Below are positions 34,475 to 43,879 of a stretch of 64,000 bases of DNA, in pieces. A model generated the notes under the pieces. It did no database searches. It saw nothing but the letters and a program-made list of their open reading frames with translations, and was not told where the DNA came from. Position numbers and translations under genes: made by a program. Numbering within the stretch: the stretch's first letter is position 1; the number at the start of each line of letters is the position of its first letter. Source of the stretch: Bacteroidales bacterium UBA3289 (GTDB lineage Bacteria; Bacteroidota; Bacteroidia; Bacteroidales; UBA932); contig DETL01000028.1 in NCBI GenBank assembly GCA_002361625.1, forward strand, positions 1-64,000. Direction: 5' to 3'.

Positions 34475-37400
34475 TTAGAAGTTGACGACGATACCTACGG
34501 AAACGGTCTTGTTCATCGGATAGCTCTTACCGGCGTCTGAAGCGCCACGGTTGGCATTACCGCCGTTATAGGAATTGTAGGTGAAGATGGCTTCCGGATC
34601 GAAGATCGTGGACAGTTTGGTGAAGGTCAGGAGATTCTCTCCCGTCACATACAGCTGGGCCTTGCTCAGGCCGATTTTGCCGATCAACGACTGCGGAAGG
34701 TCATAGGACAGGGTGACGGTCTTCAGGCGGAGGTATGCGGCATTCTGCAGGTAACGGTCGCTGCACTGCTTCTGCTTGCTCTGGTAGGTGCCCACGCCGC
34801 CGGCGTTGTGGATGTACGGTTTGGGATAATAGGCGTTGGGATTGTCTTCCCGCCAGTAGTCCATGTGCTCCTTGAGCACGGTCACCTGGGCATAAGGTCC
34901 GAAGCCCCAGAAATAGAGGGAGCTCGAAGGGTCGTAGTCGCGCTTGCCCACGCCCTGGAACAGGAAGTTCAGGCCGATTCCCTTCCACCAGACGGATCCG
35001 TTGATGGTGTAGTTGTAGCGGGGGGTGGTGTTGCCGATGACGGTGAAGTCTCCCATGTCACCCAGGGTATTGCTGCCCTTGTTGATCTTGCCGTCCCCGT
35101 TCAGGTCGATGTATTTCACATCGCCGGGCGTCCACTTCGTCGCGCTGATGAAGGAGTGGTCCAAGGCATTGAAGGCATCCGCCTCGGCCTGGTTCTGGAT
35201 GAGGCCGTCTGCCCGGTATCCCCAGATCTCGCCGACGCTCTTCCCCTCATACCAGCTGCCGGCAGGATCGGTTCCGGTCGGGTTGGAATACTTGGTGACG
35301 ACGGCCGTGGCGTCCGACACGGAACCGCCGATGGAATAGTTGAAGTCGCGTCCGGCGTGGCCCCGGTAGTTGATGGCGAATTCCCAACCCCGGTTACGCA
35401 TGTTCGCGTTGTTGGTCTGGGGCGCGCTGGCACCGAAGATGTCCGGATAGTCTTCGCCCGGGCCAAGCATGTCGCGCGTGTCGCGCTGGAACAGGTCGAA
35501 GGAGCCGGTGAGGGCGTTTCCGAAGAATCCGAAATCCAGACCGACATTCTGGTTCAACACCTTTTCCCAGGTGGTGAGGGGATTCACCACGCCGGGCGCC
35601 TGGGTATAGGAATGGCGTCCGTCGGAATAAATGTAATTGCCCAGACCGGAACTCATGCTCATGGTGGAGGCGAAAGTATAGGTTGCGGCACCGGCCTGGT
35701 TGCCCAGCAGACCGTAGGAGGCCCGGAGTTTCAGGTTGGAAAGCCAGCCGGAAGCGGACTGCAGGAACGGTTCCTTATGAATGTTCCAACCGGCGGAAAC
35801 AGACGGGAAGAAGCCCCAGCGGTGGTCGGCGGCGAAACGGGAAGATCCGTCATAACGGCCGTTCAGTTCCAGCAGATACCTGCCGTCATAGTCGTAATTG
35901 ATGCGCCCGAAGTAGCCGCGGGTAGCCCACCCGTAACGGGTATCCGTAATGGTCTGGTCGCCATTGCCCATGGTGACGCTGGGCGTGGCCGTGGTGTAAA
36001 GGCCGGTGATGGCGTTCTTGATGTAGGCGTAGTGGTAGTCCTCTTCCTGATAGCCGGCCAGCAGCGCGAAGTTGCTCTTTTCGCCCAGCGTGAAGGAATA
36101 ATTGGTGTAGAGGCTGATACTCTGGTAGTTGGTATTCGTATTGGACCGGGTATATTTTCCGTCCTTGGGAATGCCCAGCTCGGAACGTCCGCCCTTGACG
36201 GTGGTCACTCCGTCCATCATGTAGATGTCCGGCGCGATGGCCACGGCTTCGTAATTGTTGACGCCCAACCGGTAGGTGTAGTCCAGGTTGATGAACCAGT
36301 TCTTGACAGGCTGGATCTGCAGCCCGGGGGTAATGTCCAGACGGTCGCGCTTGGTGGTCGTGTAAGTACCGCTCTGGAGGTAGGGGATCATCGTAAATTC
36401 CACATAGTGACCATTGTCATCCATGTAGTGTTTCGTGGAGAATTCACGGGCCAGGGTGTGGTAGAAGCCATAGCCGATGGCACCGTCCCCGAACGGACTG
36501 TCGGTCTGCCCATGGACGAATTTGGTGCTGAACAGGAGCTTGAGCCAGTCGGTGACCTGGGCTTGCGTGTTGGCGTTCACGTTGAAACGCTTGTAGCCCA
36601 TGTCGGCGAAGCGCAGCGCACCGTCTTCGTCATACATGCCGCCGCTGACATAGTACTGGACTTTCTTGCTTCCTCCGCGGATGGACAGGTTGTGGTTGTG
36701 CTTGAGTGCCCAGTCCTTGTAATGTAGCTTGAAGTAGTCGGTGTTGCCGAGGCCTTTTTCCGAGTTCTCGAAGGACGACGGGTTGGCCGTGGGGTTGTTG
36801 CGGATCTCCGCCCACGGGTCGGCGGAAGGATCTCCGTCGATGAACCGTTGAAGGTCGGCGATCTTCTCGTCGGAATACTTTCGGGGTGCATTGGCATTGG
36901 CGGCGCCGTCGTTCCAGAAATGGGCGAAATCCACGGAACTGGCCATGGTCGGAAGCTTGGTCGGTGCGTTCCATCCGACATTGCCGGAATAGCTGATGAC
37001 GGGCTTCCCGTCGGCTCCGCGCTTGGTCGTGACCAGGATGACACCGTAGGCGGCCCGGGCTCCGTAGATGGCGGCGGAGGCGGCGTCCTTGAGGACGGAG
37101 ATGCTTTCGATATCATTGGGGTTGACATCCTGGAGGCTCATCTCGACGCCATCCACGAGGATATAGGGATTGCCGGTATCGCTCAGGTTGCCGCGTCCAC
37201 GGAGGGTGATGGTCGTCGCGGCGCCCGGGGTGCCGGCCGCCGTGTTGGAGATGGTCAGGCCGGGAACCATGCCCTGAAGGGCCTGGGCGGCATCCACGAC
37301 GGGACGCTGGGCGAAGTCATCTCCCTTGACCTGGGAGACGGCGCCGGTCAGGTTGACTTTCTTCTGGACGCCGTAACCGACGACGACCGTTTCTTCCAGC

Positions 37401-37711
37401 ATCTGCGTATCGTTCTGCAGGACCACGTTCAGGGGTCCGCTGTTCCAGGTGATCTCCTGGGTGACATAGCCGATGCAGGAGAAAACGAGGACGTTGCCGG
37501 GCCGGACACCGTTCAAGACGTAGGTGCCGTCGATGTCGGTGACCGTGCCGGTCTGTGTGCCCTTGACGAACACAGAGCCGCCGACGACGGTTTCACCGGA
37601 TGGATCGGTAACCGTTCCCCGGACGGTCTGTGGGCCCTGTGCCAGCACGACGATGGAAGCCATGAGTGCGGCTGTCGCCGACAGGATGGCTTTGCGGAGT
37701 GTTTTAAGCAT
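34475..37711 (-). CDS. SusC/RagA-family TonB-linked glycan importer
   Basis: Outer-membrane transporter of 1078 residues. The signal peptide (MLKTLRKAILSATAALMASIV, cleavage after VLA) is followed by a CarboxypepD_reg domain (about 30-115, VRGTVTDPSGETVVGGSVFV) and the SusC-type TonB motif ETVVVGYGVQKKVNLTGAVS (about 108-127). The plug (about 127-235) includes the classic SISVLKDAASAAIYGARAAY, and a 22-strand barrel ends in MNKTVSVGIVVNF. It is the first gene of the glycan operon, divergent from the AraC-type regulator. Import should be of oligosaccharides captured by the SusD partner. Complete and ordinary in structure. Confidence 0.97.
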   Translation of the reverse strand: MLKTLRKAILSATAALMASIVVLAQGPQTVRGTVTDPSGETVVGGSVFVKGTQTGTVTDIDGTYVLNGVRPGNVLVFSCIGYVTQEITWNSGPLNVVLQNDTQMLEETVVVGYGVQKKVNLTGAVSQVKGDDFAQRPVVDAAQALQGMVPGLTISNTAAGTPGAATTITLRGRGNLSDTGNPYILVDGVEMSLQDVNPNDIESISVLKDAASAAIYGARAAYGVILVTTKRGADGKPVISYSGNVGWNAPTKLPTMASSVDFAHFWNDGAANANAPRKYSDEKIADLQRFIDGDPSADPWAEIRNNPTANPSSFENSEKGLGNTDYFKLHYKDWALKHNHNLSIRGGSKKVQYYVSGGMYDEDGALRFADMGYKRFNVNANTQAQVTDWLKLLFSTKFVHGQTDSPFGDGAIGYGFYHTLAREFSTKHYMDDNGHYVEFTMIPYLQSGTYTTTKRDRLDITPGLQIQPVKNWFINLDYTYRLGVNNYEAVAIAPDIYMMDGVTTVKGGRSELGIPKDGKYTRSNTNTNYQSISLYTNYSFTLGEKSNFALLAGYQEEDYHYAYIKNAITGLYTTATPSVTMGNGDQTITDTRYGWATRGYFGRINYDYDGRYLLELNGRYDGSSRFAADHRWGFFPSVSAGWNIHKEPFLQSASGWLSNLKLRASYGLLGNQAGAATYTFASTMSMSSGLGNYIYSDGRHSYTQAPGVVNPLTTWEKVLNQNVGLDFGFFGNALTGSFDLFQRDTRDMLGPGEDYPDIFGASAPQTNNANMRNRGWEFAINYRGHAGRDFNYSIGGSVSDATAVVTKYSNPTGTDPAGSWYEGKSVGEIWGYRADGLIQNQAEADAFNALDHSFISATKWTPGDVKYIDLNGDGKINKGSNTLGDMGDFTVIGNTTPRYNYTINGSVWWKGIGLNFLFQGVGKRDYDPSSSLYFWGFGPYAQVTVLKEHMDYWREDNPNAYYPKPYIHNAGGVGTYQSKQKQCSDRYLQNAAYLRLKTVTLSYDLPQSLIGKIGLSKAQLYVTGENLLTFTKLSTIFDPEAIFTYNSYNGGNANRGASDAGKSYPMNKTVSVGIVVNF

Positions 37712-37758
37712 AGTGGTTTTTTAGTTATGGTTAGTGGATATGGATGCGGTTATCTGCA

Positions 37759-37766
37759 CAAAGATG
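37759..37766 (-). promoter_or_regulatory. Putative -7 box of the susC operon
   Basis: The complement reads CATCTTTG, one mismatch from TAnnTTTG, about 48 bp upstream of the susC ATG. The -33 region is poor (TTCG at best), which fits a promoter needing an activator bound at 37798-37849. Confidence 0.45.
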
Positions 37767-37797
37767 GGAAAAACCCTGCGAAACCGAATCCGATCTT

Positions 37798-37849
37798 GTC
37801 CGTAAATAGTCCGATTTCGTCCAAAAATGCGAATTGGACGAATTCGGAC
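37798..37849. promoter_or_regulatory. Probable operator of the PUL regulator: phased half-sites in a palindrome
   Basis: Arms GTCCGATTTCGTCCAA (37809-37824) and TTGGACGAATTCGGAC (37834-37849) are complementary at 15 of 16 positions around a 9-base centre. GTCC occurs at 37798, 37809 and 37819 and its complement GGAC at 37836 and 37846, with 10-11 bp spacing within each side. That is one helical turn, as expected for AraC-type proteins gripping one face of DNA. The site lies between the divergent susC and regulator promoters. Confidence 0.65.
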
Positions 37850-37856
37850 GCGGATG

Positions 37857-37888
37857 TTTGGCTTTTCTCCGGAAAAACGCTAATTTAG
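37857..37888 (+). promoter_or_regulatory. Putative promoter of the PUL regulator gene
   Basis: TTTG (37857-37860), a 20-bp spacer, then TAATTTAG (37881-37888), one mismatch from TAnnTTTG. The ATG at 37909 is about 20 bp downstream. The palindromic operator ends 8 bp before the -33 element. Confidence 0.55.
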
Positions 37889-37908
37889 CCATTGCAACCA
37901 CGGCTTTG

Positions 37909-40653
37909 ATGAAAAACATCCTGCTTCTGCTATTTCTCCTTCCTGCGGTTTGGGTATCGGCCGCACAGAATTCGCCGTATGCCTATATCCCGATCTCCTT
38001 GGAAAACGGCCTGTCCCAGCCGAATGTCACATCGTTGCTGCTGGACAGCCGGGGCAGTCTGTGGATCGGGACCCGGAACGGGCTGAATCGGATGGACCGG
38101 CAGGAAATAACGGTCTATACATCCCATGGACACGATGCGGCACACCTGCCGGGGAACGAGATCCGGGACCTGTCCGAAACCGCGGACGGATCGGTCTGGA
38201 TCCGGACGTCGCGCGGCATCGCCCGCTATCGCCCCTCCCGGGGCGGATTCGAGACCGTCATGGAGAAACCCTTCTTCTCGTCACTGGCCGTTCCCGACGG
38301 AATCCTGTTTGGAGGTGACGGATGCCTGGCCCGCGTGGCGGAAGACGGAAGTTCCGAGTACCTGTATCCTTTCGGGGAGGGTTCCTGTGTGGGAAACCGG
38401 GCTTACCGCATCGGACGGATGGTGGCCTTGGAGGGGCGTGAGCTGCTGCTTGGAACGGATGAGATGGGCCTGTTCCGCTATGAGCCCGGCCATCCGGCCG
38501 TTCCGTTTACGCAGGAAGCGTTCCGGCAGGTCATCGCTTTGTACAGAAGCCGGACGGGGGATATCTTCGTCGCATACGACGGAGACGGAGTCCGGCGCTA
38601 TTCCCCGGACGGGACCGAGCTGGCCCATTACACGACCCGTAATAGCGGACTGGCCCATGACTATGTCCAGAGTTTCGCGGAATATGACGGATTCCTCTGG
38701 ATCGCGACGGATGGTGGCGGCATTTCGCTCCTAGACCTCTCTTCCGGCCGCTTTCAGACGCTTCGTCACAGCCCTGACGATCCGGCCTGCCTGCCGTCCA
38801 ACTCGGTGACGGTGCTGTACCTCGATTCTTCCGGCGTCCTGTGGGCAGGAACGGTCAAACATGGCTTCTTCCAGGTACGCCAGAACCATATCCGTTCTTT
38901 CAGCGGCCCGTTGTGCGGATTGACGGACAACGCGGTCATCAGCCTGTACCGGGAGGACGACGGCTCGCTCTGGGTCGGCACCGACGGCGGCGGCATCCAT
39001 CGTTTCGATCCGGTTTCGGGTCGTTTTACACCCCTGCCGGGAACCCGTGGCAAAATCCTTTCGCTGGTCGGGTTCGATGCCCGGAATCTGCTGGCTTCCA
39101 TCTATATGGAGGGCTTTTTCCTGGTGGACAGAGTGACCGGTGCCCGGAAACCGTTTACGCTTGTCAATGAGGAAGTGAATCGGCAGGAATGTTTCTGGGG
39201 ATACCTTCCCCGTGTGGCGCGCGTGGCTGGTGACAAGCTGTATTTCCTCAGTTATTCCCCCTGGCTCTACGACCTGCGCACCCGGAGCTTCTCTTTGCTC
39301 CAGGTGGATGACAGCCTGGCCGTCAGCGGTGTCAGGATGGCCTGTTCCGATGGGCGGGAGGCCTTCTTCTATCGGGACAATCAGGTTTTGATCGCCGATT
39401 TGAAGGAGGACAGGATCCGACTGCTTTTCCGTGTGGGGGAGCAGGAGAAAGTGACATCCGTCGCCTATGACGGTGATCGGACCGTGTGGGTGGGGACGGA
39501 CCGCGGCCTTGGAAAGTACGACCGCCGCTCGGATACGTATGAACCGGTGGAGACCGGCCTTTTCGACAGCGTGTCGGCTCTGGAATACGCCGGGAACGGG
39601 CAGCTGTGGATCTGTGCCCGCAGCCGGCTGTTCACCTATCTGTGCGAAGGGAACCGCTTCGTTTCCTGGAGCGCTTCGGACGGGTTCCGCCCGAACGACA
39701 TCAAAATGCTGTACCAGAACGCCACGAGTCCCGATTACCTGTACATGGGCGGTTCGGACGGGCTGGTGCAGATCAGCCGGGACATCCCGATTCCGGGGCT
39801 GGAACCGGTCGCGGTCTTTCTGGACCAGTTGACGGTGAACGGCCGCCCTGCGCTGTCCGATGTGCAGGGAAACCGGATCCGCGTCCCCTGGAACTATCAG
39901 TCCCTTGTCGCCTCTTTCCAGGTCAAGGACGGCGATGCTTTCCAGCGCAAGTATTTCCGCTACACCGTGGAAGGGACGCAGACGCGGACCTTTGAAAGCG
40001 ACGACGCCCGCCTGCAGCTTCCCGCCCTGTCGGATGGGACATACCGGATCCTGGTTTCCTGTCTGCAGAAGGGTGGCGATTTTACCGTGCCGGAATGCCT
40101 GCTGGAAGTCGTCGTGCTTCCTCCCTGGTACCGGACCGTCTGGTTCCGACTGCTGTTGGCCGCCCTTCTGCTGACGTCGGCCGCCTGGGGCATCCGCACC
40201 GTCACCAAGCGGCGGGAGCACGAGACCAAGAATTCCATGGCCCATTTCCTCGAGGAAATGCTGCAGGATACGGAAGTGCGGGAAGATGATACCGCCATCA
40301 CGCCCGATCCGGAATTCAAGGCCCGGCTGGATGCCGTCATCCTCCGGCATCTGTCCGATCCCGGCCTGGATGTCCAGTTCCTCACGGAGCAGCTGGCGAT
40401 GAGCCGGACCCTCCTGTACGGCAAGGTAAAACAGGTGACAGGACAGGGCGTCAAGGACTATATCAACCGGATACGCATCGAACGGTCCGTGGACCTTCTT
40501 CTGCACACGGACAAGAATATCAATGAAATCGCTTACGAAGTCGGTTTCGCCTATCCGCGTTATTTCAGCACCTCCTTCAAGAACCTGAAGGGCGTGACTC
40601 CGACGCGTTTCAAGCAGGAGAACCGTTCTCCCAACCCGGATACAAAACCTTAG
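37909..40653 (+). CDS. Membrane-spanning propeller/AraC regulator without kinase or receiver domains
   Basis: One-component sensor-regulator of 914 residues. The start MKNILLLLFLLPAVWVSAAQ gives a signal sequence; the open frame extends 25 codons upstream through the promoter. A periplasmic two-component-regulator propeller (repeats such as DSRGSLWIGTRNGLNRM, DGSLWVGTDGGGIHRF, DRTVWVGTDRGLGKYD, about 25-640) is followed by a Y_Y_Y domain (about 655-735, KYFRYTVEGTQTRTF). Next come one transmembrane helix (about 744-764, WFRLLLAALLLTSAAW) and an AraC helix-turn-helix domain (about 800-914, LYGKVKQVTGQGVKDYINRI, INEIAYEVGFAYPRYFSTSF). Hybrid two-component systems of PULs normally have HisKA, HATPase and receiver domains between helix and AraC domain; here only about 35 residues separate them. 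It should sense periplasmic oligosaccharide and act on the operator at 37798-37849. Confidence 0.9.
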   Translation: MKNILLLLFLLPAVWVSAAQNSPYAYIPISLENGLSQPNVTSLLLDSRGSLWIGTRNGLNRMDRQEITVYTSHGHDAAHLPGNEIRDLSETADGSVWIRTSRGIARYRPSRGGFETVMEKPFFSSLAVPDGILFGGDGCLARVAEDGSSEYLYPFGEGSCVGNRAYRIGRMVALEGRELLLGTDEMGLFRYEPGHPAVPFTQEAFRQVIALYRSRTGDIFVAYDGDGVRRYSPDGTELAHYTTRNSGLAHDYVQSFAEYDGFLWIATDGGGISLLDLSSGRFQTLRHSPDDPACLPSNSVTVLYLDSSGVLWAGTVKHGFFQVRQNHIRSFSGPLCGLTDNAVISLYREDDGSLWVGTDGGGIHRFDPVSGRFTPLPGTRGKILSLVGFDARNLLASIYMEGFFLVDRVTGARKPFTLVNEEVNRQECFWGYLPRVARVAGDKLYFLSYSPWLYDLRTRSFSLLQVDDSLAVSGVRMACSDGREAFFYRDNQVLIADLKEDRIRLLFRVGEQEKVTSVAYDGDRTVWVGTDRGLGKYDRRSDTYEPVETGLFDSVSALEYAGNGQLWICARSRLFTYLCEGNRFVSWSASDGFRPNDIKMLYQNATSPDYLYMGGSDGLVQISRDIPIPGLEPVAVFLDQLTVNGRPALSDVQGNRIRVPWNYQSLVASFQVKDGDAFQRKYFRYTVEGTQTRTFESDDARLQLPALSDGTYRILVSCLQKGGDFTVPECLLEVVVLPPWYRTVWFRLLLAALLLTSAAWGIRTVTKRREHETKNSMAHFLEEMLQDTEVREDDTAITPDPEFKARLDAVILRHLSDPGLDVQFLTEQLAMSRTLLYGKVKQVTGQGVKDYINRIRIERSVDLLLHTDKNINEIAYEVGFAYPRYFSTSFKNLKGVTPTRFKQENRSPNPDTKP

Positions 40654-40656
40654 CAT

Positions 40657-43600
40657 ATGATGAAAAAATTCCTTTCCCTCCTTTCTCTCGCCATCGTCTG
40701 CGCCACCTCCTTTGCGGCGCAGGCCAAAATGGAACCCTGGCAGGACCCGAATGTCTTCGAGGAAAACCGGATGCCCATGCGGGCGACCTTTGTCACGGCC
40801 GAGCAGCAGACCCTGAGCCTGAACGGCCTCTGGAAGTTCTATTTCAACCCGACCGTGGAAGGCCGTCTGAAGGGCTTCGAGGCCGTGGGGTATGATGACG
40901 GTGCCTGGGGTGAGATTCCCGTCCCGGGACTCTGGGACCTTAACGGCTACTGCGATCCCCTGTATGTCAATGCCGGTTTCCCCTGGAGCGGACATTATGA
41001 GAACAATCCGCCTTACCCGGCCCTGGAGCACAACTATGTGGGCCAGTACCGCCGGACCTTCACCGTGGACCCGTCCTGGATCGGGAAGCAGATCTGCCTG
41101 AACATCGGCTCCGCCACCTCCAACGTCCGCGTCTGGGTCAATGGGAAAATGGTCGGCTACAGCGAGGACAGCAAGCTGGAAGCCCGTTTCGACCTGACCA
41201 AGTATGTCCATGCCGGGGAGAACCTCATCGCCCTGGAGATCTTCCGCTGGTGCGACGGCACTTACCTGGAGGACCAGGATTTCTGGCGTTTCGCCGGGAT
41301 TGCCCGCGGGGTGGAGGTCTATACCCGTGAAAAGGAGCGCATCGAGGATGTCCATGTCATCGGCGGCATGGACGGCAACCTGAAAGTGGCCCTGGAAGTG
41401 ACCAAGGGCATCTCCGCCGTGGACCTGGAAGTGGTGGACGCTTCTGGGAAGTGTGTCCTCTCCGCCGCCGGCTTGAAGCCTCTCAAGGGGAAGGTCGATT
41501 ACGCCGGCTCCGTCAGCGATCCCGCCCTCTGGAGCGCTGAAACGCCGAATCTCTATACCCTGAAGGTGAAGGCCTCCACCCGCAAGGGCGCTGCCGAGAG
41601 CACCTGTGTCGAATTCGGTTTCCGCACCGTGGAGGTCGTCGGCAACCAGCTCAAGGTCAATGGACAACCCATCCTCATCAAGGGTGCCGACCGGCATGAG
41701 ATGAGCGCCACCGGCGGTTATGTCGTCACGGAGGCGGAGATGATCCGCGATATCCGGATCATGAAGGAACTGAACATCAACGCCGTCCGTACCTGCCATT
41801 ATCCCGACGACCCGCGCTGGCTCGCCCTCTGCGACAAGTACGGCCTGTATGTGGTGGATGAAGGCAACATCGAGTCCCACGGAATGGGCTACGGTCCGGA
41901 AACCCTGGCCAAGAACCCGATTTTCGCCGCCGCGCACCTCGCCCGGGACAGCCGGATGGTCCGCCGCGATTTCAACCATCCTTCCGTGATTGTCTGGAGC
42001 ATGGGCAACGAGGCCGGTGCCGGTCCCAACTTCGAGGCCTGCTACGACTGGATCAAGGCTTTCGATCCTTCCCGGCCCGTCCAGTACGAGCAGGGCGTCA
42101 TCCGCCGCGAGCGCCGGAGCCTCCGCTATACGGATATCTACTGCCCGATGTACAATTCCCCGGATGAGGACCGCGCCTATCTTCAGCATGCCGACAAGCC
42201 TCTCATCCAGTGCGAGTATGCCCATGCCATGGGCAATTCCATGGGCAATTTCAAGGAATACTGGGACCTGATCCGGAGCGAACCGGCCTACCAGGGCGGT
42301 TTCATCTGGGACTTCGTGGACCAGGCGCTCCGCTGGCCTTCCAACGCCCGCGGCACCGACCATATCTTCATCTTCGGCGGTGACCTGAACGACTACGACC
42401 CCTCCGACGGTTCCTTCAACTGCAACGGCGTCATCGCCGCGGACCGTACCCTGCATCCGCATGCGTATGAGGTGCGTTACCAGTATCGGAACATCCTGAC
42501 GACGGCCGGCAGCCAGCCTGGAACCGTCAAGGTGTACAACGAGAACTTCTTCACCGACCTGTCCGGCTACCGCCTCGTGTGGACGCTGGAGGCCGACGGA
42601 AAGGCCGTCCGCACCGGCTCCGTGGACCGGTTGGATGTCGCCCCGCAGCAGACGAAGGCTTTCGCCCTGGGTATCGGACCGCTTCCGGAAGGGAAGGTCG
42701 TCACCCTGAACGTCCGCTATCAGCTCAAGGAGGCGCAGCCGCTCCTCCCGGCCGGCTTCGAGGTTGCCTATGACCAGCTCGTCCTCCGGGATGAACCGTC
42801 CGGGATCTGCAGCTGCGTTCCGGAAGGCTATACCGTGGATTCTGCCCGGGCCGATGCCGCCGCTTCCGTCTGGGTGTTCTCCGGCAAGGCCCCGTATGCC
42901 GGAACGCTCGGAAAGCGGGAAGCGATCTGGGAAATCACCATCGACAAGAAGGTGGGCGCCCTGACTTCCTATGAACTGGACGGAAAGGAACTGCTGAAAG
43001 AACCGGTCCTGCCGTGCTTCGACCGTGCCCTGGTGGAGAATGATCTCGGCGCCCGTTTCCAGCGGGAGTTCGCCTTCTGGCGGAATCCGGAACTGAAGGT
43101 GGCCTCCGCCTCCGCGAAGCAGGACGGAGATGCGTTCGTGGTGGACATCGAGTTCGCGCCCATCGGCGAGGCCGCCCTGGTCAAGGTCTCTTATCGGGTG
43201 GATCCGTTGGGCCGGGTCACCGTCACCGAATCCCTCACGGACGCCGGCAAGCTCTCCGAGGCCCCGCATCTGTTCCGCTTCGGCATGCGCCTGGCGATGC
43301 CCGGCCAGTATTCCGACCTGGATTTCTTCGGCCTGGGCCCGTGGGAAAACTACGCCGACCGCCATTCTTCCGCCCTGCTCGGCCGTTATTCCCAGCGGGT
43401 GGAGGACCAGTACCACTATGGTTATGTCCGCTCGCAGGAATCCGGCACCCATACCGGCATGCGCTGGATGCGTCTGGTCGATGAGGCCGGCAACGGTCTG
43501 GAATTCAGCGCTCCGGCCGCCTTCTCCGCATCGGCCCTGCCTTTCTCCCTGGAGGATCTGGACACGCATGTCCATTCCCTGGAACTGAAGGCCAAGGCCC

Positions 43601-43770
43601 ATGAAGGCGAGCGCTCCCGCGGCACCACCTATGTCCATATCGACCTCGCCCAGATGGGTGTCGGCGGTATCACCTCCTGGGGCACCTGGCCGCTGAAGGA
43701 ATACCTCCTCCCTGCCCAGCCCTACGAATTCACCTTCATGATGGCGCCGGTCCACGGGGTGGTGGAGTAG
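40657..43770 (+). CDS. GH2 beta-galactosidase (LacZ type), exported
   Basis: Beta-galactosidase of 1037 residues with a cleavable signal (KKFLSLLSLAIVCATSFAAQA). Sugar-binding domain about 45-225 (LSLNGLWKFYFNPTVEGRLK), Ig-like domain, TIM barrel about 330-620 with acid/base E452 in WSMGNEAGAG and nucleophile E520 in LIQCEYAHAMGNS. A beta-galactosidase small-chain domain (about 770-1035, GLGPWENYADRHSSALLGRY) closes the protein. It starts 3 bp after the regulator stop and is followed by a terminator at 43810. In this locus it would remove terminal galactose so that GH20 can attack the exposed GlcNAc. Linkage specificity cannot be told from sequence. Confidence 0.95.
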   Translation: MMKKFLSLLSLAIVCATSFAAQAKMEPWQDPNVFEENRMPMRATFVTAEQQTLSLNGLWKFYFNPTVEGRLKGFEAVGYDDGAWGEIPVPGLWDLNGYCDPLYVNAGFPWSGHYENNPPYPALEHNYVGQYRRTFTVDPSWIGKQICLNIGSATSNVRVWVNGKMVGYSEDSKLEARFDLTKYVHAGENLIALEIFRWCDGTYLEDQDFWRFAGIARGVEVYTREKERIEDVHVIGGMDGNLKVALEVTKGISAVDLEVVDASGKCVLSAAGLKPLKGKVDYAGSVSDPALWSAETPNLYTLKVKASTRKGAAESTCVEFGFRTVEVVGNQLKVNGQPILIKGADRHEMSATGGYVVTEAEMIRDIRIMKELNINAVRTCHYPDDPRWLALCDKYGLYVVDEGNIESHGMGYGPETLAKNPIFAAAHLARDSRMVRRDFNHPSVIVWSMGNEAGAGPNFEACYDWIKAFDPSRPVQYEQGVIRRERRSLRYTDIYCPMYNSPDEDRAYLQHADKPLIQCEYAHAMGNSMGNFKEYWDLIRSEPAYQGGFIWDFVDQALRWPSNARGTDHIFIFGGDLNDYDPSDGSFNCNGVIAADRTLHPHAYEVRYQYRNILTTAGSQPGTVKVYNENFFTDLSGYRLVWTLEADGKAVRTGSVDRLDVAPQQTKAFALGIGPLPEGKVVTLNVRYQLKEAQPLLPAGFEVAYDQLVLRDEPSGICSCVPEGYTVDSARADAAASVWVFSGKAPYAGTLGKREAIWEITIDKKVGALTSYELDGKELLKEPVLPCFDRALVENDLGARFQREFAFWRNPELKVASASAKQDGDAFVVDIEFAPIGEAALVKVSYRVDPLGRVTVTESLTDAGKLSEAPHLFRFGMRLAMPGQYSDLDFFGLGPWENYADRHSSALLGRYSQRVEDQYHYGYVRSQESGTHTGMRWMRLVDEAGNGLEFSAPAAFSASALPFSLEDLDTHVHSLELKAKAHEGERSRGTTYVHIDLAQMGVGGITSWGTWPLKEYLLPAQPYEFTFMMAPVHGVVE

Positions 43771-43809
43771 CGTGATTTCCATATCGCTGATTGTCAGTGT
43801 GATACGAAA

Positions 43810-43839
43810 AATTCCCTGGTGCATTTGTACCAGGGAATT
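43810..43839. terminator. Terminator between the beta-galactosidase and TPR genes
   Basis: Perfect 11-bp stem AATTCCCTGGT (43810-43820) / ACCAGGGAATT (43829-43839) with an 8-base loop, flanked by AAAA on the left and CTTTAT on the right. It can serve both convergent genes. Confidence 0.8.
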
Positions 43840-43848
43840 CTTTATAAC

Positions 43849-43865
43849 CGGCTGACTGTCAGCCG
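43849..43865. repeat. 8-bp palindrome CGGCTGAC-t-GTCAGCCG
   Basis: Perfect inverted repeat with a single central base, 14 bp after the stop of the TPR gene and 9 bp from the terminator hairpin. A related imperfect copy (GCTGATTGTCAG) lies about 65 bp to the left. It may be an extra 3'-end hairpin or a protein site; no function can be assigned. Confidence 0.4.
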
Positions 43866-43879
43866 AATGGGTGATGAGC

